Part shown: positions 18,925 to 29,599 of the stretch, one piece after another
Layout of the letters: each line of letters starts with the position of its first letter
Numbering within the stretch: the first letter of the stretch is position 1
Origin: Steinernema hermaphroditum
Lineage: Eukaryota; Nematoda; Chromadorea; Rhabditida; Steinernematidae
Direction: 5' to 3'
DNA: 64,000 nt
Assembly: GCA_030435675.1 (NCBI GenBank)
Contig: CM059624.1
Span: 2,442,769 to 2,506,768, forward strand
The notes under the pieces: generated by a model
The model's input: the letters and a program-made list of their open reading frames with translations, nothing else
Database searches by the model: none
Told to the model about the DNA's origin: nothing
Translations under genes and position numbers: made by a program

Positions 18925-19789
18925 ATGAATACGGTTCCGATCGCATTCGTTCCGATCCGATGTATCAGATCTGCTACCGAGGTCATCTCTCTTTGCTTTT
19001 CGCCGATGCAGCGACAGCCTCTGGAGAACCATCGCCGGCGAAGTATTCGAGATGTCCCGAGAATTCGAGATGCAAATTAAAACGGCCGAGGGACTCGAAC
19101 CACCCTCAGAAATTCGCTACTGTTCCTACGGATATTCGATATCGCAGAGCCCAAAAATCAAGTATCCCCGATGCTTTTTTCTTAACGTGAGCAGCCTTGG
19201 ATTGCCCGAGTGTTTCAAGCAGGTTTGCACGAAGAAGGATTTTCAGGCCTTTCTGAACGTATGCTTCATAAAGAAGTTGAGACTGGCACAGATTTCCGGA
19301 TTTGACTGCCACTTCGCGAACTTTTGGCCTCACTACTTGTCCGAGCTGAACATTTTCGAATGTACGTTTAGCAGCTCTTCACATTTTCCGGTATGGCTGC
19401 GACGCATTATTAAAAGGAACACACTCAGCAAGTTGAGTGTCAGACGTGTTTCCTGCCAAGCCACCTCACCCAGCCTAGAAGACGACATTTTCGACGTCGT
19501 TGTTAACGGCGGAAGATTGTGGGACTTGTCAGTGATCGAAAACGAAAACTTCACGAATCTGTCTGCCACGTTTCTTAAGAGGATGTTGGACTACTGGATG
19601 AACTCGGAAAGAGGATTTGAAAGGGACCTTAGTTTCACTCTGCCTTACAACGATATATTTAGTGATGAAGTGCAAGCTTTGCGCCATCAATATATGAAGG
19701 GCATGATTAAAGTCGTTCACCGAAGCGGACTAAGCAGAGTCAATTGGCACAACAAATCTATGGGGATGTCTTTCATAAAAATCTGTTAG
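18925..19789 (+). pseudogene. MNTVP-type copy C, early +4 frameshift
   Basis: Starts MNTVPIAF, but 24 bases (ATTCGTTCCG to GTATCAG) replace the 20 seen in copy B, so the frame shifts after codon 8. The family frame is then open from 19052 (MSREFEMQ) to FIKIC at 19789, with KDFQAFLNVCFIKKLRL, SHFPVWLRRIIKRNTL and DDIFDVVVNGGRLWDLS. It is very close to copy B (few substitutions), so the two duplicated recently. A translation start at 19052 would give a 245-residue protein lacking the F-box-like N-terminus. Confidence 0.8.
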
Positions 19790-20022
19790 ACTACTGGATG
19801 TAACCACTGTAAGGTGTAATATAACGAAGAAACAGGTATTTCACGAATTTCCTTTGAACTTATTCTAAGAGGTCAGAGGCTTTCACTGTATGGAAACAGC
19901 ATAAATGTGAGTTATTATGTTCTTATTTAGGAAAGTCCAGGTCCGTATAATAAACGCTTTGTTTCTCAGTGCTTTTTCGGCTTCTACGGGCAGTGACTAG
20001 TTAAGCAGCGCTATACATATCT

Positions 20023-20167
20023 TAAAACGGCCGAGGGACCTGAGTTACTCACAGAAATTCACTATGATGTTGATGGATATTCGTTATCGGAAAACCAAAA
20101 CATCAAATATCCGCGATGCTCTTTTCTCCATGTGAGCAGCCTGAAACGAGAGGGCTTCTTCAAATAA
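20023..20167 (+). pseudogene. MNTVP-type fragment D
   Basis: An internal piece only: AAAACGGCCGAGGGACC, then EIHYDVDGYSLS, NIKYPRCSFLHVSSL, ending at TAA near 20165. It matches residues about 52-95 of the family. No start and no C-terminal half. Confidence 0.75.
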
Positions 20168-20247
20168 CTTAGCGATGCTTCTCACGTAAAATGTATTACA
20201 ATTTCTTTATATATCCTTAGTCTTCGAAATACGCCCGGCTGTCAATG
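20165..20247 (+). promoter_or_regulatory. Conserved leader/promoter of MNTVP-type gene E
   Basis: TTAGCGATGCTTCTCACGTA, then ACAATTTCTTTATATATCCTTAG and TTCGAAATACG: the shared leader with a TTTATATAT box. Confidence 0.65.
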
Positions 20248-21096
20248 ATGAATACAGTTCCGATCGCCTTCCGCGAACGTGTACTATCTCTGCTACCGAG
20301 GTCATCACTCCATGCTCTCCATCGCCAATGCAACGACAGACTCTGGAGAACCATCGCCGGCGAAGTATTCGAGAACTCACCAGGATTCAAGATGCGCATT
20401 CAAACGGCCGAGGTAGCCGAATCACTCCCAGAAATTCGCTATGAAGCTGACGGGTACTCGTTATCGGGGAATCAAAAGATCAAGTATCCCCGATGCTCTG
20501 CTCTCAACGTGAGCAGCAACGGATGTTCATGGTTCAAGCAGGCTTGCACAAAGGATTTTCAGGCCTTCTTGAACGTAGCCTTCATAAAGAAGATGGTTCT
20601 TTTACATATTTCCGGATTTGACAGCCATTTTGCGAACTTTTGTCCTCACCACTTAATCGAACTGGTCATTTCCAATTGTAAGTTTAACGCAGCATCACAA
20701 TTTACGGCATGGATGGGACGCATTATTAAAAGGAACACACTCCGTAGGTTGAGTGTCACACATATTTCCTGCGAAGCCACTTCGCCCAACCTAGAAGACG
20801 ACATTTTCGACGTCGTTGTTAATGGCGGAAGATTGTGGAACTTGTCAATGAAGGAAAACGAAAACTTCCCGAATCTGTCTGTTACGTTTCTTCAGAGGAT
20901 ATTGGACTTCTGGATGAACTCGGAAAGAGGATTTGAACGGAAGTTTATATTCGGTCTGCCTTACCAGGATAGATTTGAAGTGAACGCTTTGCGCCAGCAA
21001 TATATGAAGGGTATGTTCACCAGAGTCAAACACCGAAGCGGACGAAGCAGAGTCGAGTGGCACAGCAATGAGGTGTCTTTCACAAGACTAATGTAA
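20248..21096 (+). CDS. MNTVP-type family protein E, intact
   Basis: The only complete copy in this cluster: 282 residues, MNTVPIAFRERVLSLLPRSS to VSFTRLM. I chose the second of two tandem ATGs (20245, 20248) because all relatives start MNTVP. F-box-like N-terminus (LWRTIAGEVFE at about 35-45), then the family blocks KYPRCSALNVSS, HISGFDSHFANF, RIIKRNTLRRLSV and FWMNSERGFERKF. AATAAA is near 21117. Likely an intracellular adaptor if the F-box reading holds. No catalytic motif is visible. Confidence 0.8.
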   Translation: MNTVPIAFRERVLSLLPRSSLHALHRQCNDRLWRTIAGEVFENSPGFKMRIQTAEVAESLPEIRYEADGYSLSGNQKIKYPRCSALNVSSNGCSWFKQACTKDFQAFLNVAFIKKMVLLHISGFDSHFANFCPHHLIELVISNCKFNAASQFTAWMGRIIKRNTLRRLSVTHISCEATSPNLEDDIFDVVVNGGRLWNLSMKENENFPNLSVTFLQRILDFWMNSERGFERKFIFGLPYQDRFEVNALRQQYMKGMFTRVKHRSGRSRVEWHSNEVSFTRLM

Positions 21097-21482
21097 AACA
21101 TCGTCTCATGCCTCATAATAAATACTCATTGCTAGTTGTACAGTGCAGGATTGATATCGTTGTCGCGGAGGCTGTGATTATGATCAAAGGCTCATCAAGT
21201 TTGTGGACGGCCTTCTTCCACATCCGACGAGGTTAAGCCAACGATTATCGCCAACAAGAGAGTCTTCCAACCGACCCACGAGCCCGAATCGTCTTCTCCC
21301 AAAAGCATGCTTGAGTCATCGTCCTCAAACATTCCCAGCCATTGTCGCCATGTATCCAAAAGGCAAACACAAGAGATGGATTTATATACTGGATGATTGT
21401 GCCTTAACACCACCATACCAACCATGACGTAACAATGGATCGCAACAAGGAATAACACAACAAACTGAACTCATCGACACAT

Positions 21483-22017
21483 TCAGTTTCCTTCGGGGCA
21501 CTGGCTACGGACGTGGCCAGGCTTGTTGCAGCCATAGCAGACGCGCTCGGCGCGGGGCTCGGTGCACTCGCGGGAGATGTGGCCGAAGTTGCCGCAGTTG
21601 TAGCACTTCTGTCCACCGCCGCCGCCACCGCCGCTGCGGTTGGGGCACTCGCGCGAGATGTGTCCGTCCTCGCCACCTACAATCAAACGAAATCAGATTG
21701 CTGCTGAAGCTGTTAAGCTTACAGTTGTAGCAGGCTCCACGGCCACCACCACCACCACCGCTGCGGTTTCCGCCGGACGGGCAGTCACGGGACATGTGTC
21801 CGTGCTCACCACCTGTAAACACAGAATTTAACCTCGAACTGAATCTCCACGGCTTACAGTTGTAGCAGGCACCACGTCCACCACCGCCGCCGCTGCGGTT
21901 GCCACCGGACGGGCATTCGCGGGACATATGACCCTCCTCTCCACAGTTGTAACAGGCACCTGAGAAGACGACAATTTAAATCCGTACTCATGCTCTGAGC
22001 TACTTACGTCCGCTCAT
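21483..22017 (-). CDS. CCHC zinc-knuckle protein (CNBP-like), four exons
   Basis: Exons on the minus strand: 22008-22017, 21858-21959, 21723-21812 and 21483-21676, all GT-AG with introns of 45-48 nt, giving 131 residues. Five CX2CX4HX4C knuckles: [56 protein letters not shown] and [14 protein letters not shown], separated by Gly-rich/Arg linkers (NRSGGGGG). Two introns split the second Cys codon of a knuckle (AACT|GT), so knuckles spread by exon duplication. This is the CNBP/ZNF9 architecture, single-stranded nucleic-acid binding in cytoplasm or nucleus. The first exon has only 10 coding bases. Confidence 0.92.
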
Positions 22018-22019
22018 AG

Positions 22020-23620
22020 TTGCGAGTTTTGCTTTAGCAGGTAGTTTTCTCGAAAGATAGACGCAAAACTGCGCACACAAGTTCTCTGAAATGAACGACG
22101 GTCACAATCATGGATGACTCATCAAAGGCAGACGGACGCCAGACGCGAAAAGAAGTCTAGACTGAACCTGTCTGCGATCTGCGCAAGCGCCTCGACACTA
22201 GACAGCGCCTTTGTCTGTGACCACACCACGCGACCACAGACAAAGGTCTACGAATGCGCTATTCTGCGGCGAGAGAGCGGCCCAACAGACTATCTTAATC
22301 GAGCGGCTCGCTGGAAAGCAGCCTAAATACGACAAACGGTAACGCTGAAAATACTGGAGAGCGCTCTACATGCAGACGCCGCTCGAGGCGCCGCGGCAGC
22401 GCGTGATTCGTAAAGATCGAACGCCGCGGCAATCGAATTTAGGCTGGAATGAGCTTGGCTTCTGAATATGCCTGCGATGCGCTTAAGCTATTTAATAACT
22501 TGCGGCCTAAATATGGCTGGCAACACATAAGAAGAGAGCAAACGAAACACAGCCGCTCGTCGACGAGCAGCGACCAGCGACAGCACGTGAATCGTAAAAA
22601 TCATACCCAAATCCGCGCCAAGCGAATTTGGGCCGGAGCGACCTACCGTAACTCGAAGTGAAAATTGTGTCCCAGAGAGCTGGAAAATCGTTATTTTCGC
22701 TTCAAACGTCGTAAAGAGACGCGCTGGGCGTGTGGAAGAACTTGGAAGCGTGGAAACCATGGAAACGAGAAAAACAAACTTCCCCATCGACCAAAAACCG
22801 AGCCTAAAATGGACTTTTGGGGGCTTATACACAGCTCTGACTCATGTCTAGAAGTCTCGAACACACTTTAGGACAGATTTCGATATCTTTGGTACCAAAA
22901 AAGGCAGATTTGTACCGAAAAAAGGTGAGGCCGAACGTCGGGCCTTTCCGCTATCGCTCGTCCATATGAGCGGTCCCGCCGCGATTGTCTTTCAAGCAAC
23001 TGCGACACTGCTGCGTGTTCGCGTCGAAGCGGCTTGAAATTTTTCGATTTCTGGCTGATTTTATCGATTTTTTGAGCGGCTTTCTGCAAACTTAACCTGG
23101 CAACTTCTCTGGCACTGTTTGGAGGAATGAGTGAGCGATGTTTCGATGCCGGAAAGCGTGAATTCAGCGACTTATATCGCCGCTTATTGCAGTGACAGTG
23201 ATTTTATCGATTTATTAGCGATTTTTCTGACTGAGCAGGTTGTTTCGGCGGATGCTTTCAGGTTGGTCAACTATCTGTTGTGAGAGCTGCGAAATTGATA
23301 TCGAGTTCAGGATTTTTTTGTAACCAATTCGAAATGATGATTGGAAATTGCTGATTTTTGAGGGTTTGCTAGATTCGAGAAGGCGGGAGTTGGAGCGATT
23401 CTGTTTGAACGAGTAGTTTGCCCAGAGTTTGGCAAATTTGCGGTATTCGTTCACCACTGTTTTTGCTCTGTTCACGCCGCATAAATCAACACGCTGTCGG
23501 TATCCTGCATTGGTGCAGATGATGTGTGTGCGGCGTATTTTGCATGCGCTCATGACATATTTATCGTGCGTGGTCCGCTTGTTTTCACGACATGTTCGAG
23601 TTCAACATTAATGTTTATCC
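22020..23620. other. Intergenic, GC-mixed, no gene
   Basis: Contains an imperfect direct repeat (CGTGATTCGTAAAGATCG region at 22403 and CGTGAATCGTAAAAATC at 22586). The far end is the 5' region of the ATP synthase e gene. Confidence 0.4.
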
Positions 23621-23630
23621 ATTTGCAGAC

Positions 23631-24009
23631 ATGTCAGCTCCGACGACCCCGTTCCCGCGCCACCCGAACGCTGTCGTTCTCCCCCAGCCCATCGCTGTCT
23701 CGCCCCTGATCCGCTTCGCCCGCTGGAGCGCCCTCGGCTTGGGCATCGTCTGGGGTGCCTTCCGTCTCCGTCAGATCCGCGAATACCACGCCGACATCCG
23801 TGAGTGGAACCACGAGAAGGCCGTCGCCAAGGCCGAGGAAGACACCAAGAAGAAGCAGTGGCTCGCCAAGGAGGAGATGCGTTATCTCATGAAGGCAATT
23901 CACATTTGCGTAATTGTTCAAATTTTACGTTCTGTTTCAGGTTATCAACATCCCATTCGAAGAAGGAGTCACCCAATTCGGTGTCGAAGATCTGTACAGA
24001 GAAGAGTAG
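23631..24009 (+). CDS. ATP synthase subunit e, mitochondrial (two exons, GC-AG intron)
   Basis: Exon 1 23631-23894, exon 2 23941-24009; 110 residues. Motifs: VSPLIRFARWSALGLGIVWG (the N-terminal inner-membrane helix with a GxxxG-like face), FRLRQIREYHADIREW, KKQWLAKEEMRYLMK and NIPFEEGVTQFGVEDL, as in nematode subunit e. It belongs to the membrane part of F1Fo ATP synthase and supports dimerisation. The intron (46 nt) starts GC, not GT, and ends TTTCAG; a GT five codons on would leave an intron of 31 nt and insert residues absent from the family. TTTGCAG right before the ATG is a likely trans-splice or 5' UTR acceptor. ATTAAA at 24118. Confidence 0.93.
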
Positions 24010-24129
24010 ACCACGCCTCGATTAATAGAGTTGCGTCTTTTTTCTGTTTCATATAGATGCATAGAATGAACGTAAATTTGAGAATTGTAAATGCTCGTCC
24101 TTGTCAATTTGCAGGTCATTAAAAGAACA

Positions 24130-24725
24130 GCCGACTCTCGATAGTGCTTTGGATACGAGTGAAATCAATTTGTTGTTGCATCTGATTGCAAATCGCTGTC
24201 TACGTCAGCTCGCAACTGTGTAGACGGGATATCCGTATGGTCAAAGTTTGGTCGTAGCTCGTTCGCTGTACAAATCGGTCGTTCTGTGAATTTTGAGCAA
24301 GACGTGCACAATATATCCAGTCGACTACTCGGCACTGACTTTGCGACCTTTCTCTGTTTAGATGCTTTTGTTATGGCTCTGCTTTCTAACGTTCAATTTT
24401 AGCAGCTTTGCAGGAACAGGAACTGTTGCGAGGGGTGATTAGAAATGTGAAGCTGGAACTCAGTGTTTGTCACCACCATCTGGAGGAATGCTGCCTCCTG
24501 GAGTGGATAAGAAAGTGGTGGAGCTGGAGTTAAACTGAGCAGCTTAGAGGAAACTTCGTATTAGTCAAAAACTTTTTGAGGAGACATGGAATATCGCTGT
24601 TCAGATGAAGAAAACCAACGTTTTTTTTGTATGATGGTGGACGATTGCAGTAGTGTTTATTAAGGAAATGTGCTGGAATTCAGTATATTTTAATGATAAA
24701 ACGAGATCAACGGCAAGAAAAATAA
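24130..24725. other. Intergenic between convergent genes
   Basis: Between ATP synthase e (plus) and the 3' end of the G alpha gene (minus). No gene recognised. Confidence 0.4.
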
Positions 24726-24730
24726 AACAA

Positions 24731-27700
24731 TTAATACAATCCTGATTTGTGCAGGTTGGCTTGGATAATCATACTAATAACACTTTCGAGAATGATCTGC
24801 ACTTGGTTCGTGTCCGTCGCACAGGTCTCGTGCACGAAGATCGTCTTTTTCCTATTGGTATTGACTTCTTCGAATTTGTGCCGAATATATTTCACTGCGT
24901 CGTCGTAACTTTGGGGTCCTGGAATCGAGTGGAATCTTCTGTGGTTTTGAGGGCTACGGTACCTTTATACTCCGGAAACGCGGGAGTAATGTTGACCCGT
25001 TTGATTTTCTCTTCGAACAGGTCTTTCTTGTTGAGGAAAAGGATCATCGACGTCTCGAAGAACCATCGACTGTTGCATATCGAATCGAACAGGCGGAGCG
25101 ATTCGACCATGCGATTCTATAGGAAGGACTTATGATGTGAGAAGGGCCGAGGACAGGCATACCGTAGTCTCGTCTTCGAATAGGACTTCGTCGTATTCCG
25201 AAATGGCGCAAATGAAAATGACCGAATTGACGTCTTCGAAGCAGTGAATCCACTTTTTGCGTTCCGACCGCTGACCGCCCACGTCGAATACCCTGTAAAT
25301 GGAGTGTTATCGAAGAAAATTTGTCACGTTTTAGCTAAGGCTCATCTATTCCTTGGATGTCGGAGTGGACGCTTTGTGCATATCACAACATGAGTGACCT
25401 AGGAGCTAAGTCGCTGATTTTAAGACCTACAGCTAGAGCCAAAATTGAATCGGGCGACACCATCAGTTGATCTATGACCCGTATACCCCTGCCTGGGTCC
25501 CGATTCTTACTTTTTGGATGCATGGAAGATTTCACGAATATAATGAAAACTTTAGGTGGACATTAATTAAATTGATATTTGGAAGACTCCTGCTTGCGGT
25601 ATGCACGCCCAATTTCGTCAGATTCTGATTCTGAATTCCGTATTATGCCGTATTATGCCCCCACCCACAGGTACGGGCAGTCCTACTCCTCTGACCAGCG
25701 GACGGTCGGCCAGCTGGGCCTCTCCGGTCCATCTCGAAGTTCTCCTTTCCTTTTAAGCCGATCCGAACATTGAAATAACCGAAAAAATATGTCACAAGTC
25801 CCTATTTTCCTATTTCCTCCCCTACTAGCCGATTCCCTGCGTCCGGTAGGCTGGTAGGGTGCCGTTGGGCGGTAGGGAACAGAGCACGAACCGATCGGAT
25901 AGCCCTTCAGCCGATCCGTCGACTCGTCTGGTCAACCGGTTGAACGGCCAATATATGTCTGGGGCGATGTACATCTCTGGCATGGAGGCCGATCGGCCAG
26001 CTGGGTCTCCCCGTCTATATCGATGTAGTGCCCAAAACAGTTCGGCGTTAATAATTAAATCTAATTGGTCGCGTTCACATGTTTACAGGGCAGTCATTTA
26101 GACATATACCAGCATCAAATCTAAACTACAAGTGATCATGTGAGTGTTTTGACTTCCTTCTCTAATAGCATTAAACGAACTCACCTGAACTGCACGCCGC
26201 TCATCTGGAAGGTGACTTCGACGATTCCGGTCGTCTTGATCCTCGTGAAAAGGATATCTTGCGCAGTGGGTTTGTAGTTAGGGTTCATGATTCGATCGAC
26301 GTCGTCGAGGAAACTGCAAAAGGCGACATTGGGGGCTGCTCGAAATTCTTACTGACTTACTATTTGGCGGCCTCGTTCAAGTGAATTTCGTTTCTTTTGT
26401 CGTAAATCGTTGTATTTACCGATTTATCGGACCAGAGATTTTTGAGCGCAATGGCTAGTTCGGGCGAAAACGGTTCGGATTCTTCGTTTGATTTGATCAC
26501 GTCAAAGACGATCCTGGCGTCTTGCTGAAACGAAGCTGATTGGTAGGGTCATCTATTCGACCTACATAACGTTTTCAGACCTACGGTTAGACCTACACGT
26601 AGACTAGACCTGGGTCATCTGTTCGATTTCTTTAAGTTAGGAGCCTGCTGTTTAGACCTATGGTTGCACTCGACTCACATGTAAGCTTAGGCATACCCTT
26701 TTTCTGGGCGCAAACGTTAGACTAGACCTATACGTAAGCCTAGGCATGCTTTGCTTGGACGCAAACAACCGTTTTTTTTTCTTTTCAAGCTGTTTGGAAG
26801 AGGCCTATTTTTGGATCCACATCGTCTGGACCTCCCGCGCCGCACTACAATGCCCTACAATTAGCTCAAGCACTCCTTTACTATATGTATTTATATCGCC
26901 AAAGAGTAAACAACTCGTCAAAACTGGCGTCAGACTTACTTCTCTCTCTTTGTTCATAAAATGCACTTTGTAGGTACCCATCGCCTTGAGCATCGTTCCC
27001 ATCGCCGTCACCGTGTTGTTGAACACCACGGCCCTCTGTTGCATCAGCTCATCGTCACTGAACCCGTTGTTATGAAGAATCCTAAAATTGCGGTTGTACT
27101 AGCTGGCTTATGCCGTGGCTGAATGCTTACTTCATCTGTTTGAGCACCGTACTCTTGCCGCACTCGCCAGCACCTGAAAGAAACAAAGATAAACATGGTG
27201 TTCCGAAACGAGCTGACGTACACGGTGAATGTCTTTATTTGAGATCTTTACAAGGAATGAACTTTTGTTTGGCTTTTTCAGCAACGATAGATCGAGGCCA
27301 CAAAGTGAAGCCGTTTTGAAAAAAATTAACACAGATAAACAGACCGCTGAAAAGGGCTCTGAGGCATCTGTAAATCCGACAAACAGCGCTCCTAGGCGTC
27401 TGTGGTGTAATGGTCAGCATGGTTGCCTTCCAAGCAATCGACAGTGGTTCGATTCCCCTCAGACGCATAACTTTTTCTTTTGTTCTTTTCCACCTTGCTA
27501 TCCTCTTACTTTTATAATGTGCAGAAAAAATCGGTAAAAATAAAAAAGGGCAAAGGAGAAAAGGATGAAAAATGATTAGCAGCGAGTGGTTTCGATCCAC
27601 CGACCTCTGGGTTATGGGCCCAGCACGCTTCCACTGCGCCACGCTGCTGCTGCAGTGCTATTGCTTCATTCCTTTATACCACCAATTCCAAATGGTTCAA

Positions 27701-29591
27701 GTGCGCTCACGTTTCTTTGGTAGATTTCTTTGCATATCCCCTAAACACATTCCTGCGTCAGAAAATCGAAATCCATTTCTTCTAGCATTCCCGGCAAAGA
27801 GTTCATTAGCGGTAAAAGCGAACGGGCGCCGTCAACACCAATTACCTTCAAGCCTGCTATTTCGGGTTTTTCGAATAATCTTTCTTGATTCCGACACGTC
27901 CCTTTTTTGGCACCCTTTCGCACGTAGGAGATGGACGATGGACTTTGGATGCCGGAGTCGTGGGTAATTTGAGAACTCGTCGAGATTCTCATCATTAGCA
28001 TTGATTGGAATCCGAGATGTTGCGTTTTGAAAGAAGAACTTTGGCGCACGGAGCCTCCAGAAGTGTGAATTCCCAAGAGATTCACTCACATGACCACCTT
28101 GTGATTCTGATGATCTCGTCATCACCCGGATCTATGTTGAAGTCGACGTTAATTGGGGGTTAAACCCGTGACGCACTTGGAGGCCAAGGGTAAGGATTTG
28201 CAGTAGCTAGCGCTCTATGATGTTTATGGATGAGGGGTCAAAATAAAACCAAACATGAGAAGACAGAATACGTTTTGAAGGAAATAGTCGAAACAGTGGC
28301 AACATGAAAATCTCAGTGAGGTCAACATCGTTTGGCAAACACCTCGTCCTGTCGGGGGTGTAGCTCAGTGGTAGAGCGCTCGCTTTGCATGCGAGAAGTC
28401 CGGGGTTCAAACCCCCGTACCTCCAGTGATGTTTTTCCAGTGCGTGCATGTTTTGTCACGTATTTCTCCCTTAAATTCTCACAATCATTATGAACCCGTC
28501 CGATCCATGGTTCTCATTGACGTCGTTTGGTTTTTTACTTCCCGGAACACATAAGGCAACATGTTCATTGATGACGACGACAAGCAGGTGGTTTAGTTGT
28601 GTTGTCGGTGCACAGGTTGTACTTAGGCCCTAATCTAGGGTGTTGTTGATCGATCGACTACATTTCACCAACACGCAATAGTGTTTTCCAGCTCATGAAT
28701 ATTGAAAATTGATTAATTCAAACGACTGGATATGAAGAATTTGCGGAGACTCAATTTTGTGGTTCTGTTTTTGGGAACCTACGCTTTGGCACAAAATATA
28801 AAGCATGTGGCCAATAATGTACCTACAGCACAGTGAATTTGTGCGCAGTACATGTGAAATTCCAATTGTTCATAATATTTACAATGGAAAGCGGAGGTCA
28901 ACAGGCATGAAACTTCCGGTGGCTCTATTTGCTGAAGGCAAAAGATCCGGGCTGAGCCGGGGATTGATCCCGGGACCTCTCGCACCCTAAGCGAGAATCA
29001 TACCACTAGACCACTCAGCCGCAGTGCTTTCCCTTTCACGATGGTCTTCTCCTCCAGGGGTGTCGATGACCTAATTATTTGAAACTTTTGACGGATGTTT
29101 CATTCAGAAGTGCGCAAATCAATGGCTGAGTGGTCTAGTGGTATGATTCTCGCTTAGGGTGCGAGAGGTCCCGGGATCAATCCCCGGCTCAGCCCGAATC
29201 TTTTAATATTCTTTCCTCCAAATCGCAAAGCAATCATGACATCTTCCCATTGTATATTTTTAAGAAACTTGATGCTATTCGGTTCGAAAGGTCATCGAAA
29301 TCCACATTTGTTTCAAAATCCGAAAAATCCCAAGAATCCTCTTGAATCAATAATTGTTGCAACAATCCCAATGATTAGCATTTCCAGGCGAACATATCCA
29401 TAAATCATCATGCCCAATTGCGGACATGTGAAAAGCGCTCCCACGTCCGGGAACGTTTCAATGACCAACTTACCCAGCAGAAGCAGTTTTATGATCTTCT
29501 CCTCGGTGGCCTGGGTCTCCTTGATACGCTTGTCGATCTCCCGACTATTCTTCGAATTCTTCTTCTCCTCTTCGCTCTGACAGAGTCCCAT
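24731..29591 (-). CDS. Heterotrimeric G-protein alpha subunit, eight exons
   Basis: Exons (minus): 29474-29591, 27131-27173, 26940-27081, 26361-26524, 26185-26313, 25163-25292, 24963-25116, 24731-24918; 355 residues, every junction in phase. MGLCQS at the start fits Gly2 myristoylation and Cys4 palmitoylation. P-loop GAGECGKST (Cys where most family members have Ser), switch [10 protein letters not shown], switch [18 protein letters not shown] guanine-specificity motif, TCATDT. The tail NLHKSGLY has Ser in place of the pertussis-toxin Cys of Gi/o. It is a nematode Gi/o-derived alpha, probably a sensory gpa-type subunit transducing GPCR signals at the membrane. The 2.3-kb first intron contains five tRNA genes. 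Confidence 0.93.
27396..27467 (+). tRNA. tRNA-Gly (TCC)
   Basis: 72 nt, acceptor GCGTCTG/CAGACGC pairs fully, anticodon loop CTTCCAA, T-arm GGTTCGATTCC. TTTTTC follows as a pol III terminator. Nested in the first intron of the G alpha gene, opposite strand. Confidence 0.95.
27577..27648 (-). tRNA. tRNA-Met (CAT), initiator type
   Basis: 72 nt on the minus strand: begins AGCAGCGTGGCGCAG, anticodon arm GGGCCCATAACCC with the three G-C pairs of initiators, A1:U72-type ends (AGCAGCG/CGCTGCT), T-loop ATCGAAA. Oligo-A/T stretch downstream near 27540. Same intron as tRNA-Gly. Confidence 0.93.
27885..28353 (+). repeat. tRNA-Ala 5'-flank cassette, copy 1
   Basis: Shares CTTTTTTGGCACCCTTTCGC, GAGATTCTCATCATTAGCAT, CACTCACATGACCACCTTGT and GTGACGCACTTGGAGGCCAA with 40275-40653 and, inverted, with 40928-41325. 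Each copy ends directly at a tRNA-Ala gene. Confidence 0.85.
28354..28425 (+). tRNA. tRNA-Ala (TGC)
   Basis: 72 nt, GGGGGTGTAGCTCAGTGGTA start, anticodon arm CTCGC-TTTGCAT-GCGAG, T-arm CGGGGTTCAAACCCCCG, acceptor with one G-U. Inside the first G alpha intron. Confidence 0.95.
28949..29020 (-). tRNA. tRNA-Pro (AGG), doublet 1 left
   Basis: 72 nt, GGCTGAGTGGTCTAGTGGTA start, anticodon arm CTCGC-TTAGGGT-GCGAG, T-arm CCGGGATCAATCCCCGG. Head-to-head with the tRNA at 29124. Confidence 0.95.
29021..29123. repeat. tRNA-Pro doublet spacer, orientation A
   Basis: 103 bp containing GATGACCTAATTATTTGAAAC and CTCCTCCAGGGGTGTCG. The same spacer, reversed, lies between the doublets at 31, 32 and 36 kb. 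Confidence 0.9.
29124..29195 (+). tRNA. tRNA-Pro (AGG), doublet 1 right
   Basis: Identical in core sequence to its divergent partner at 28949. Followed by CTTTTAATATT, a pol III stop. Nested in the first G alpha intron. Confidence 0.95.
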
Positions 29592-29599
29592 TGTGGAGG

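Noticed and set aside
18645..19190. 181-codon ORF spanning into copy C
   Set aside because: Its second half is an out-of-frame reading of copy C; only the first part may be an env-like relic.
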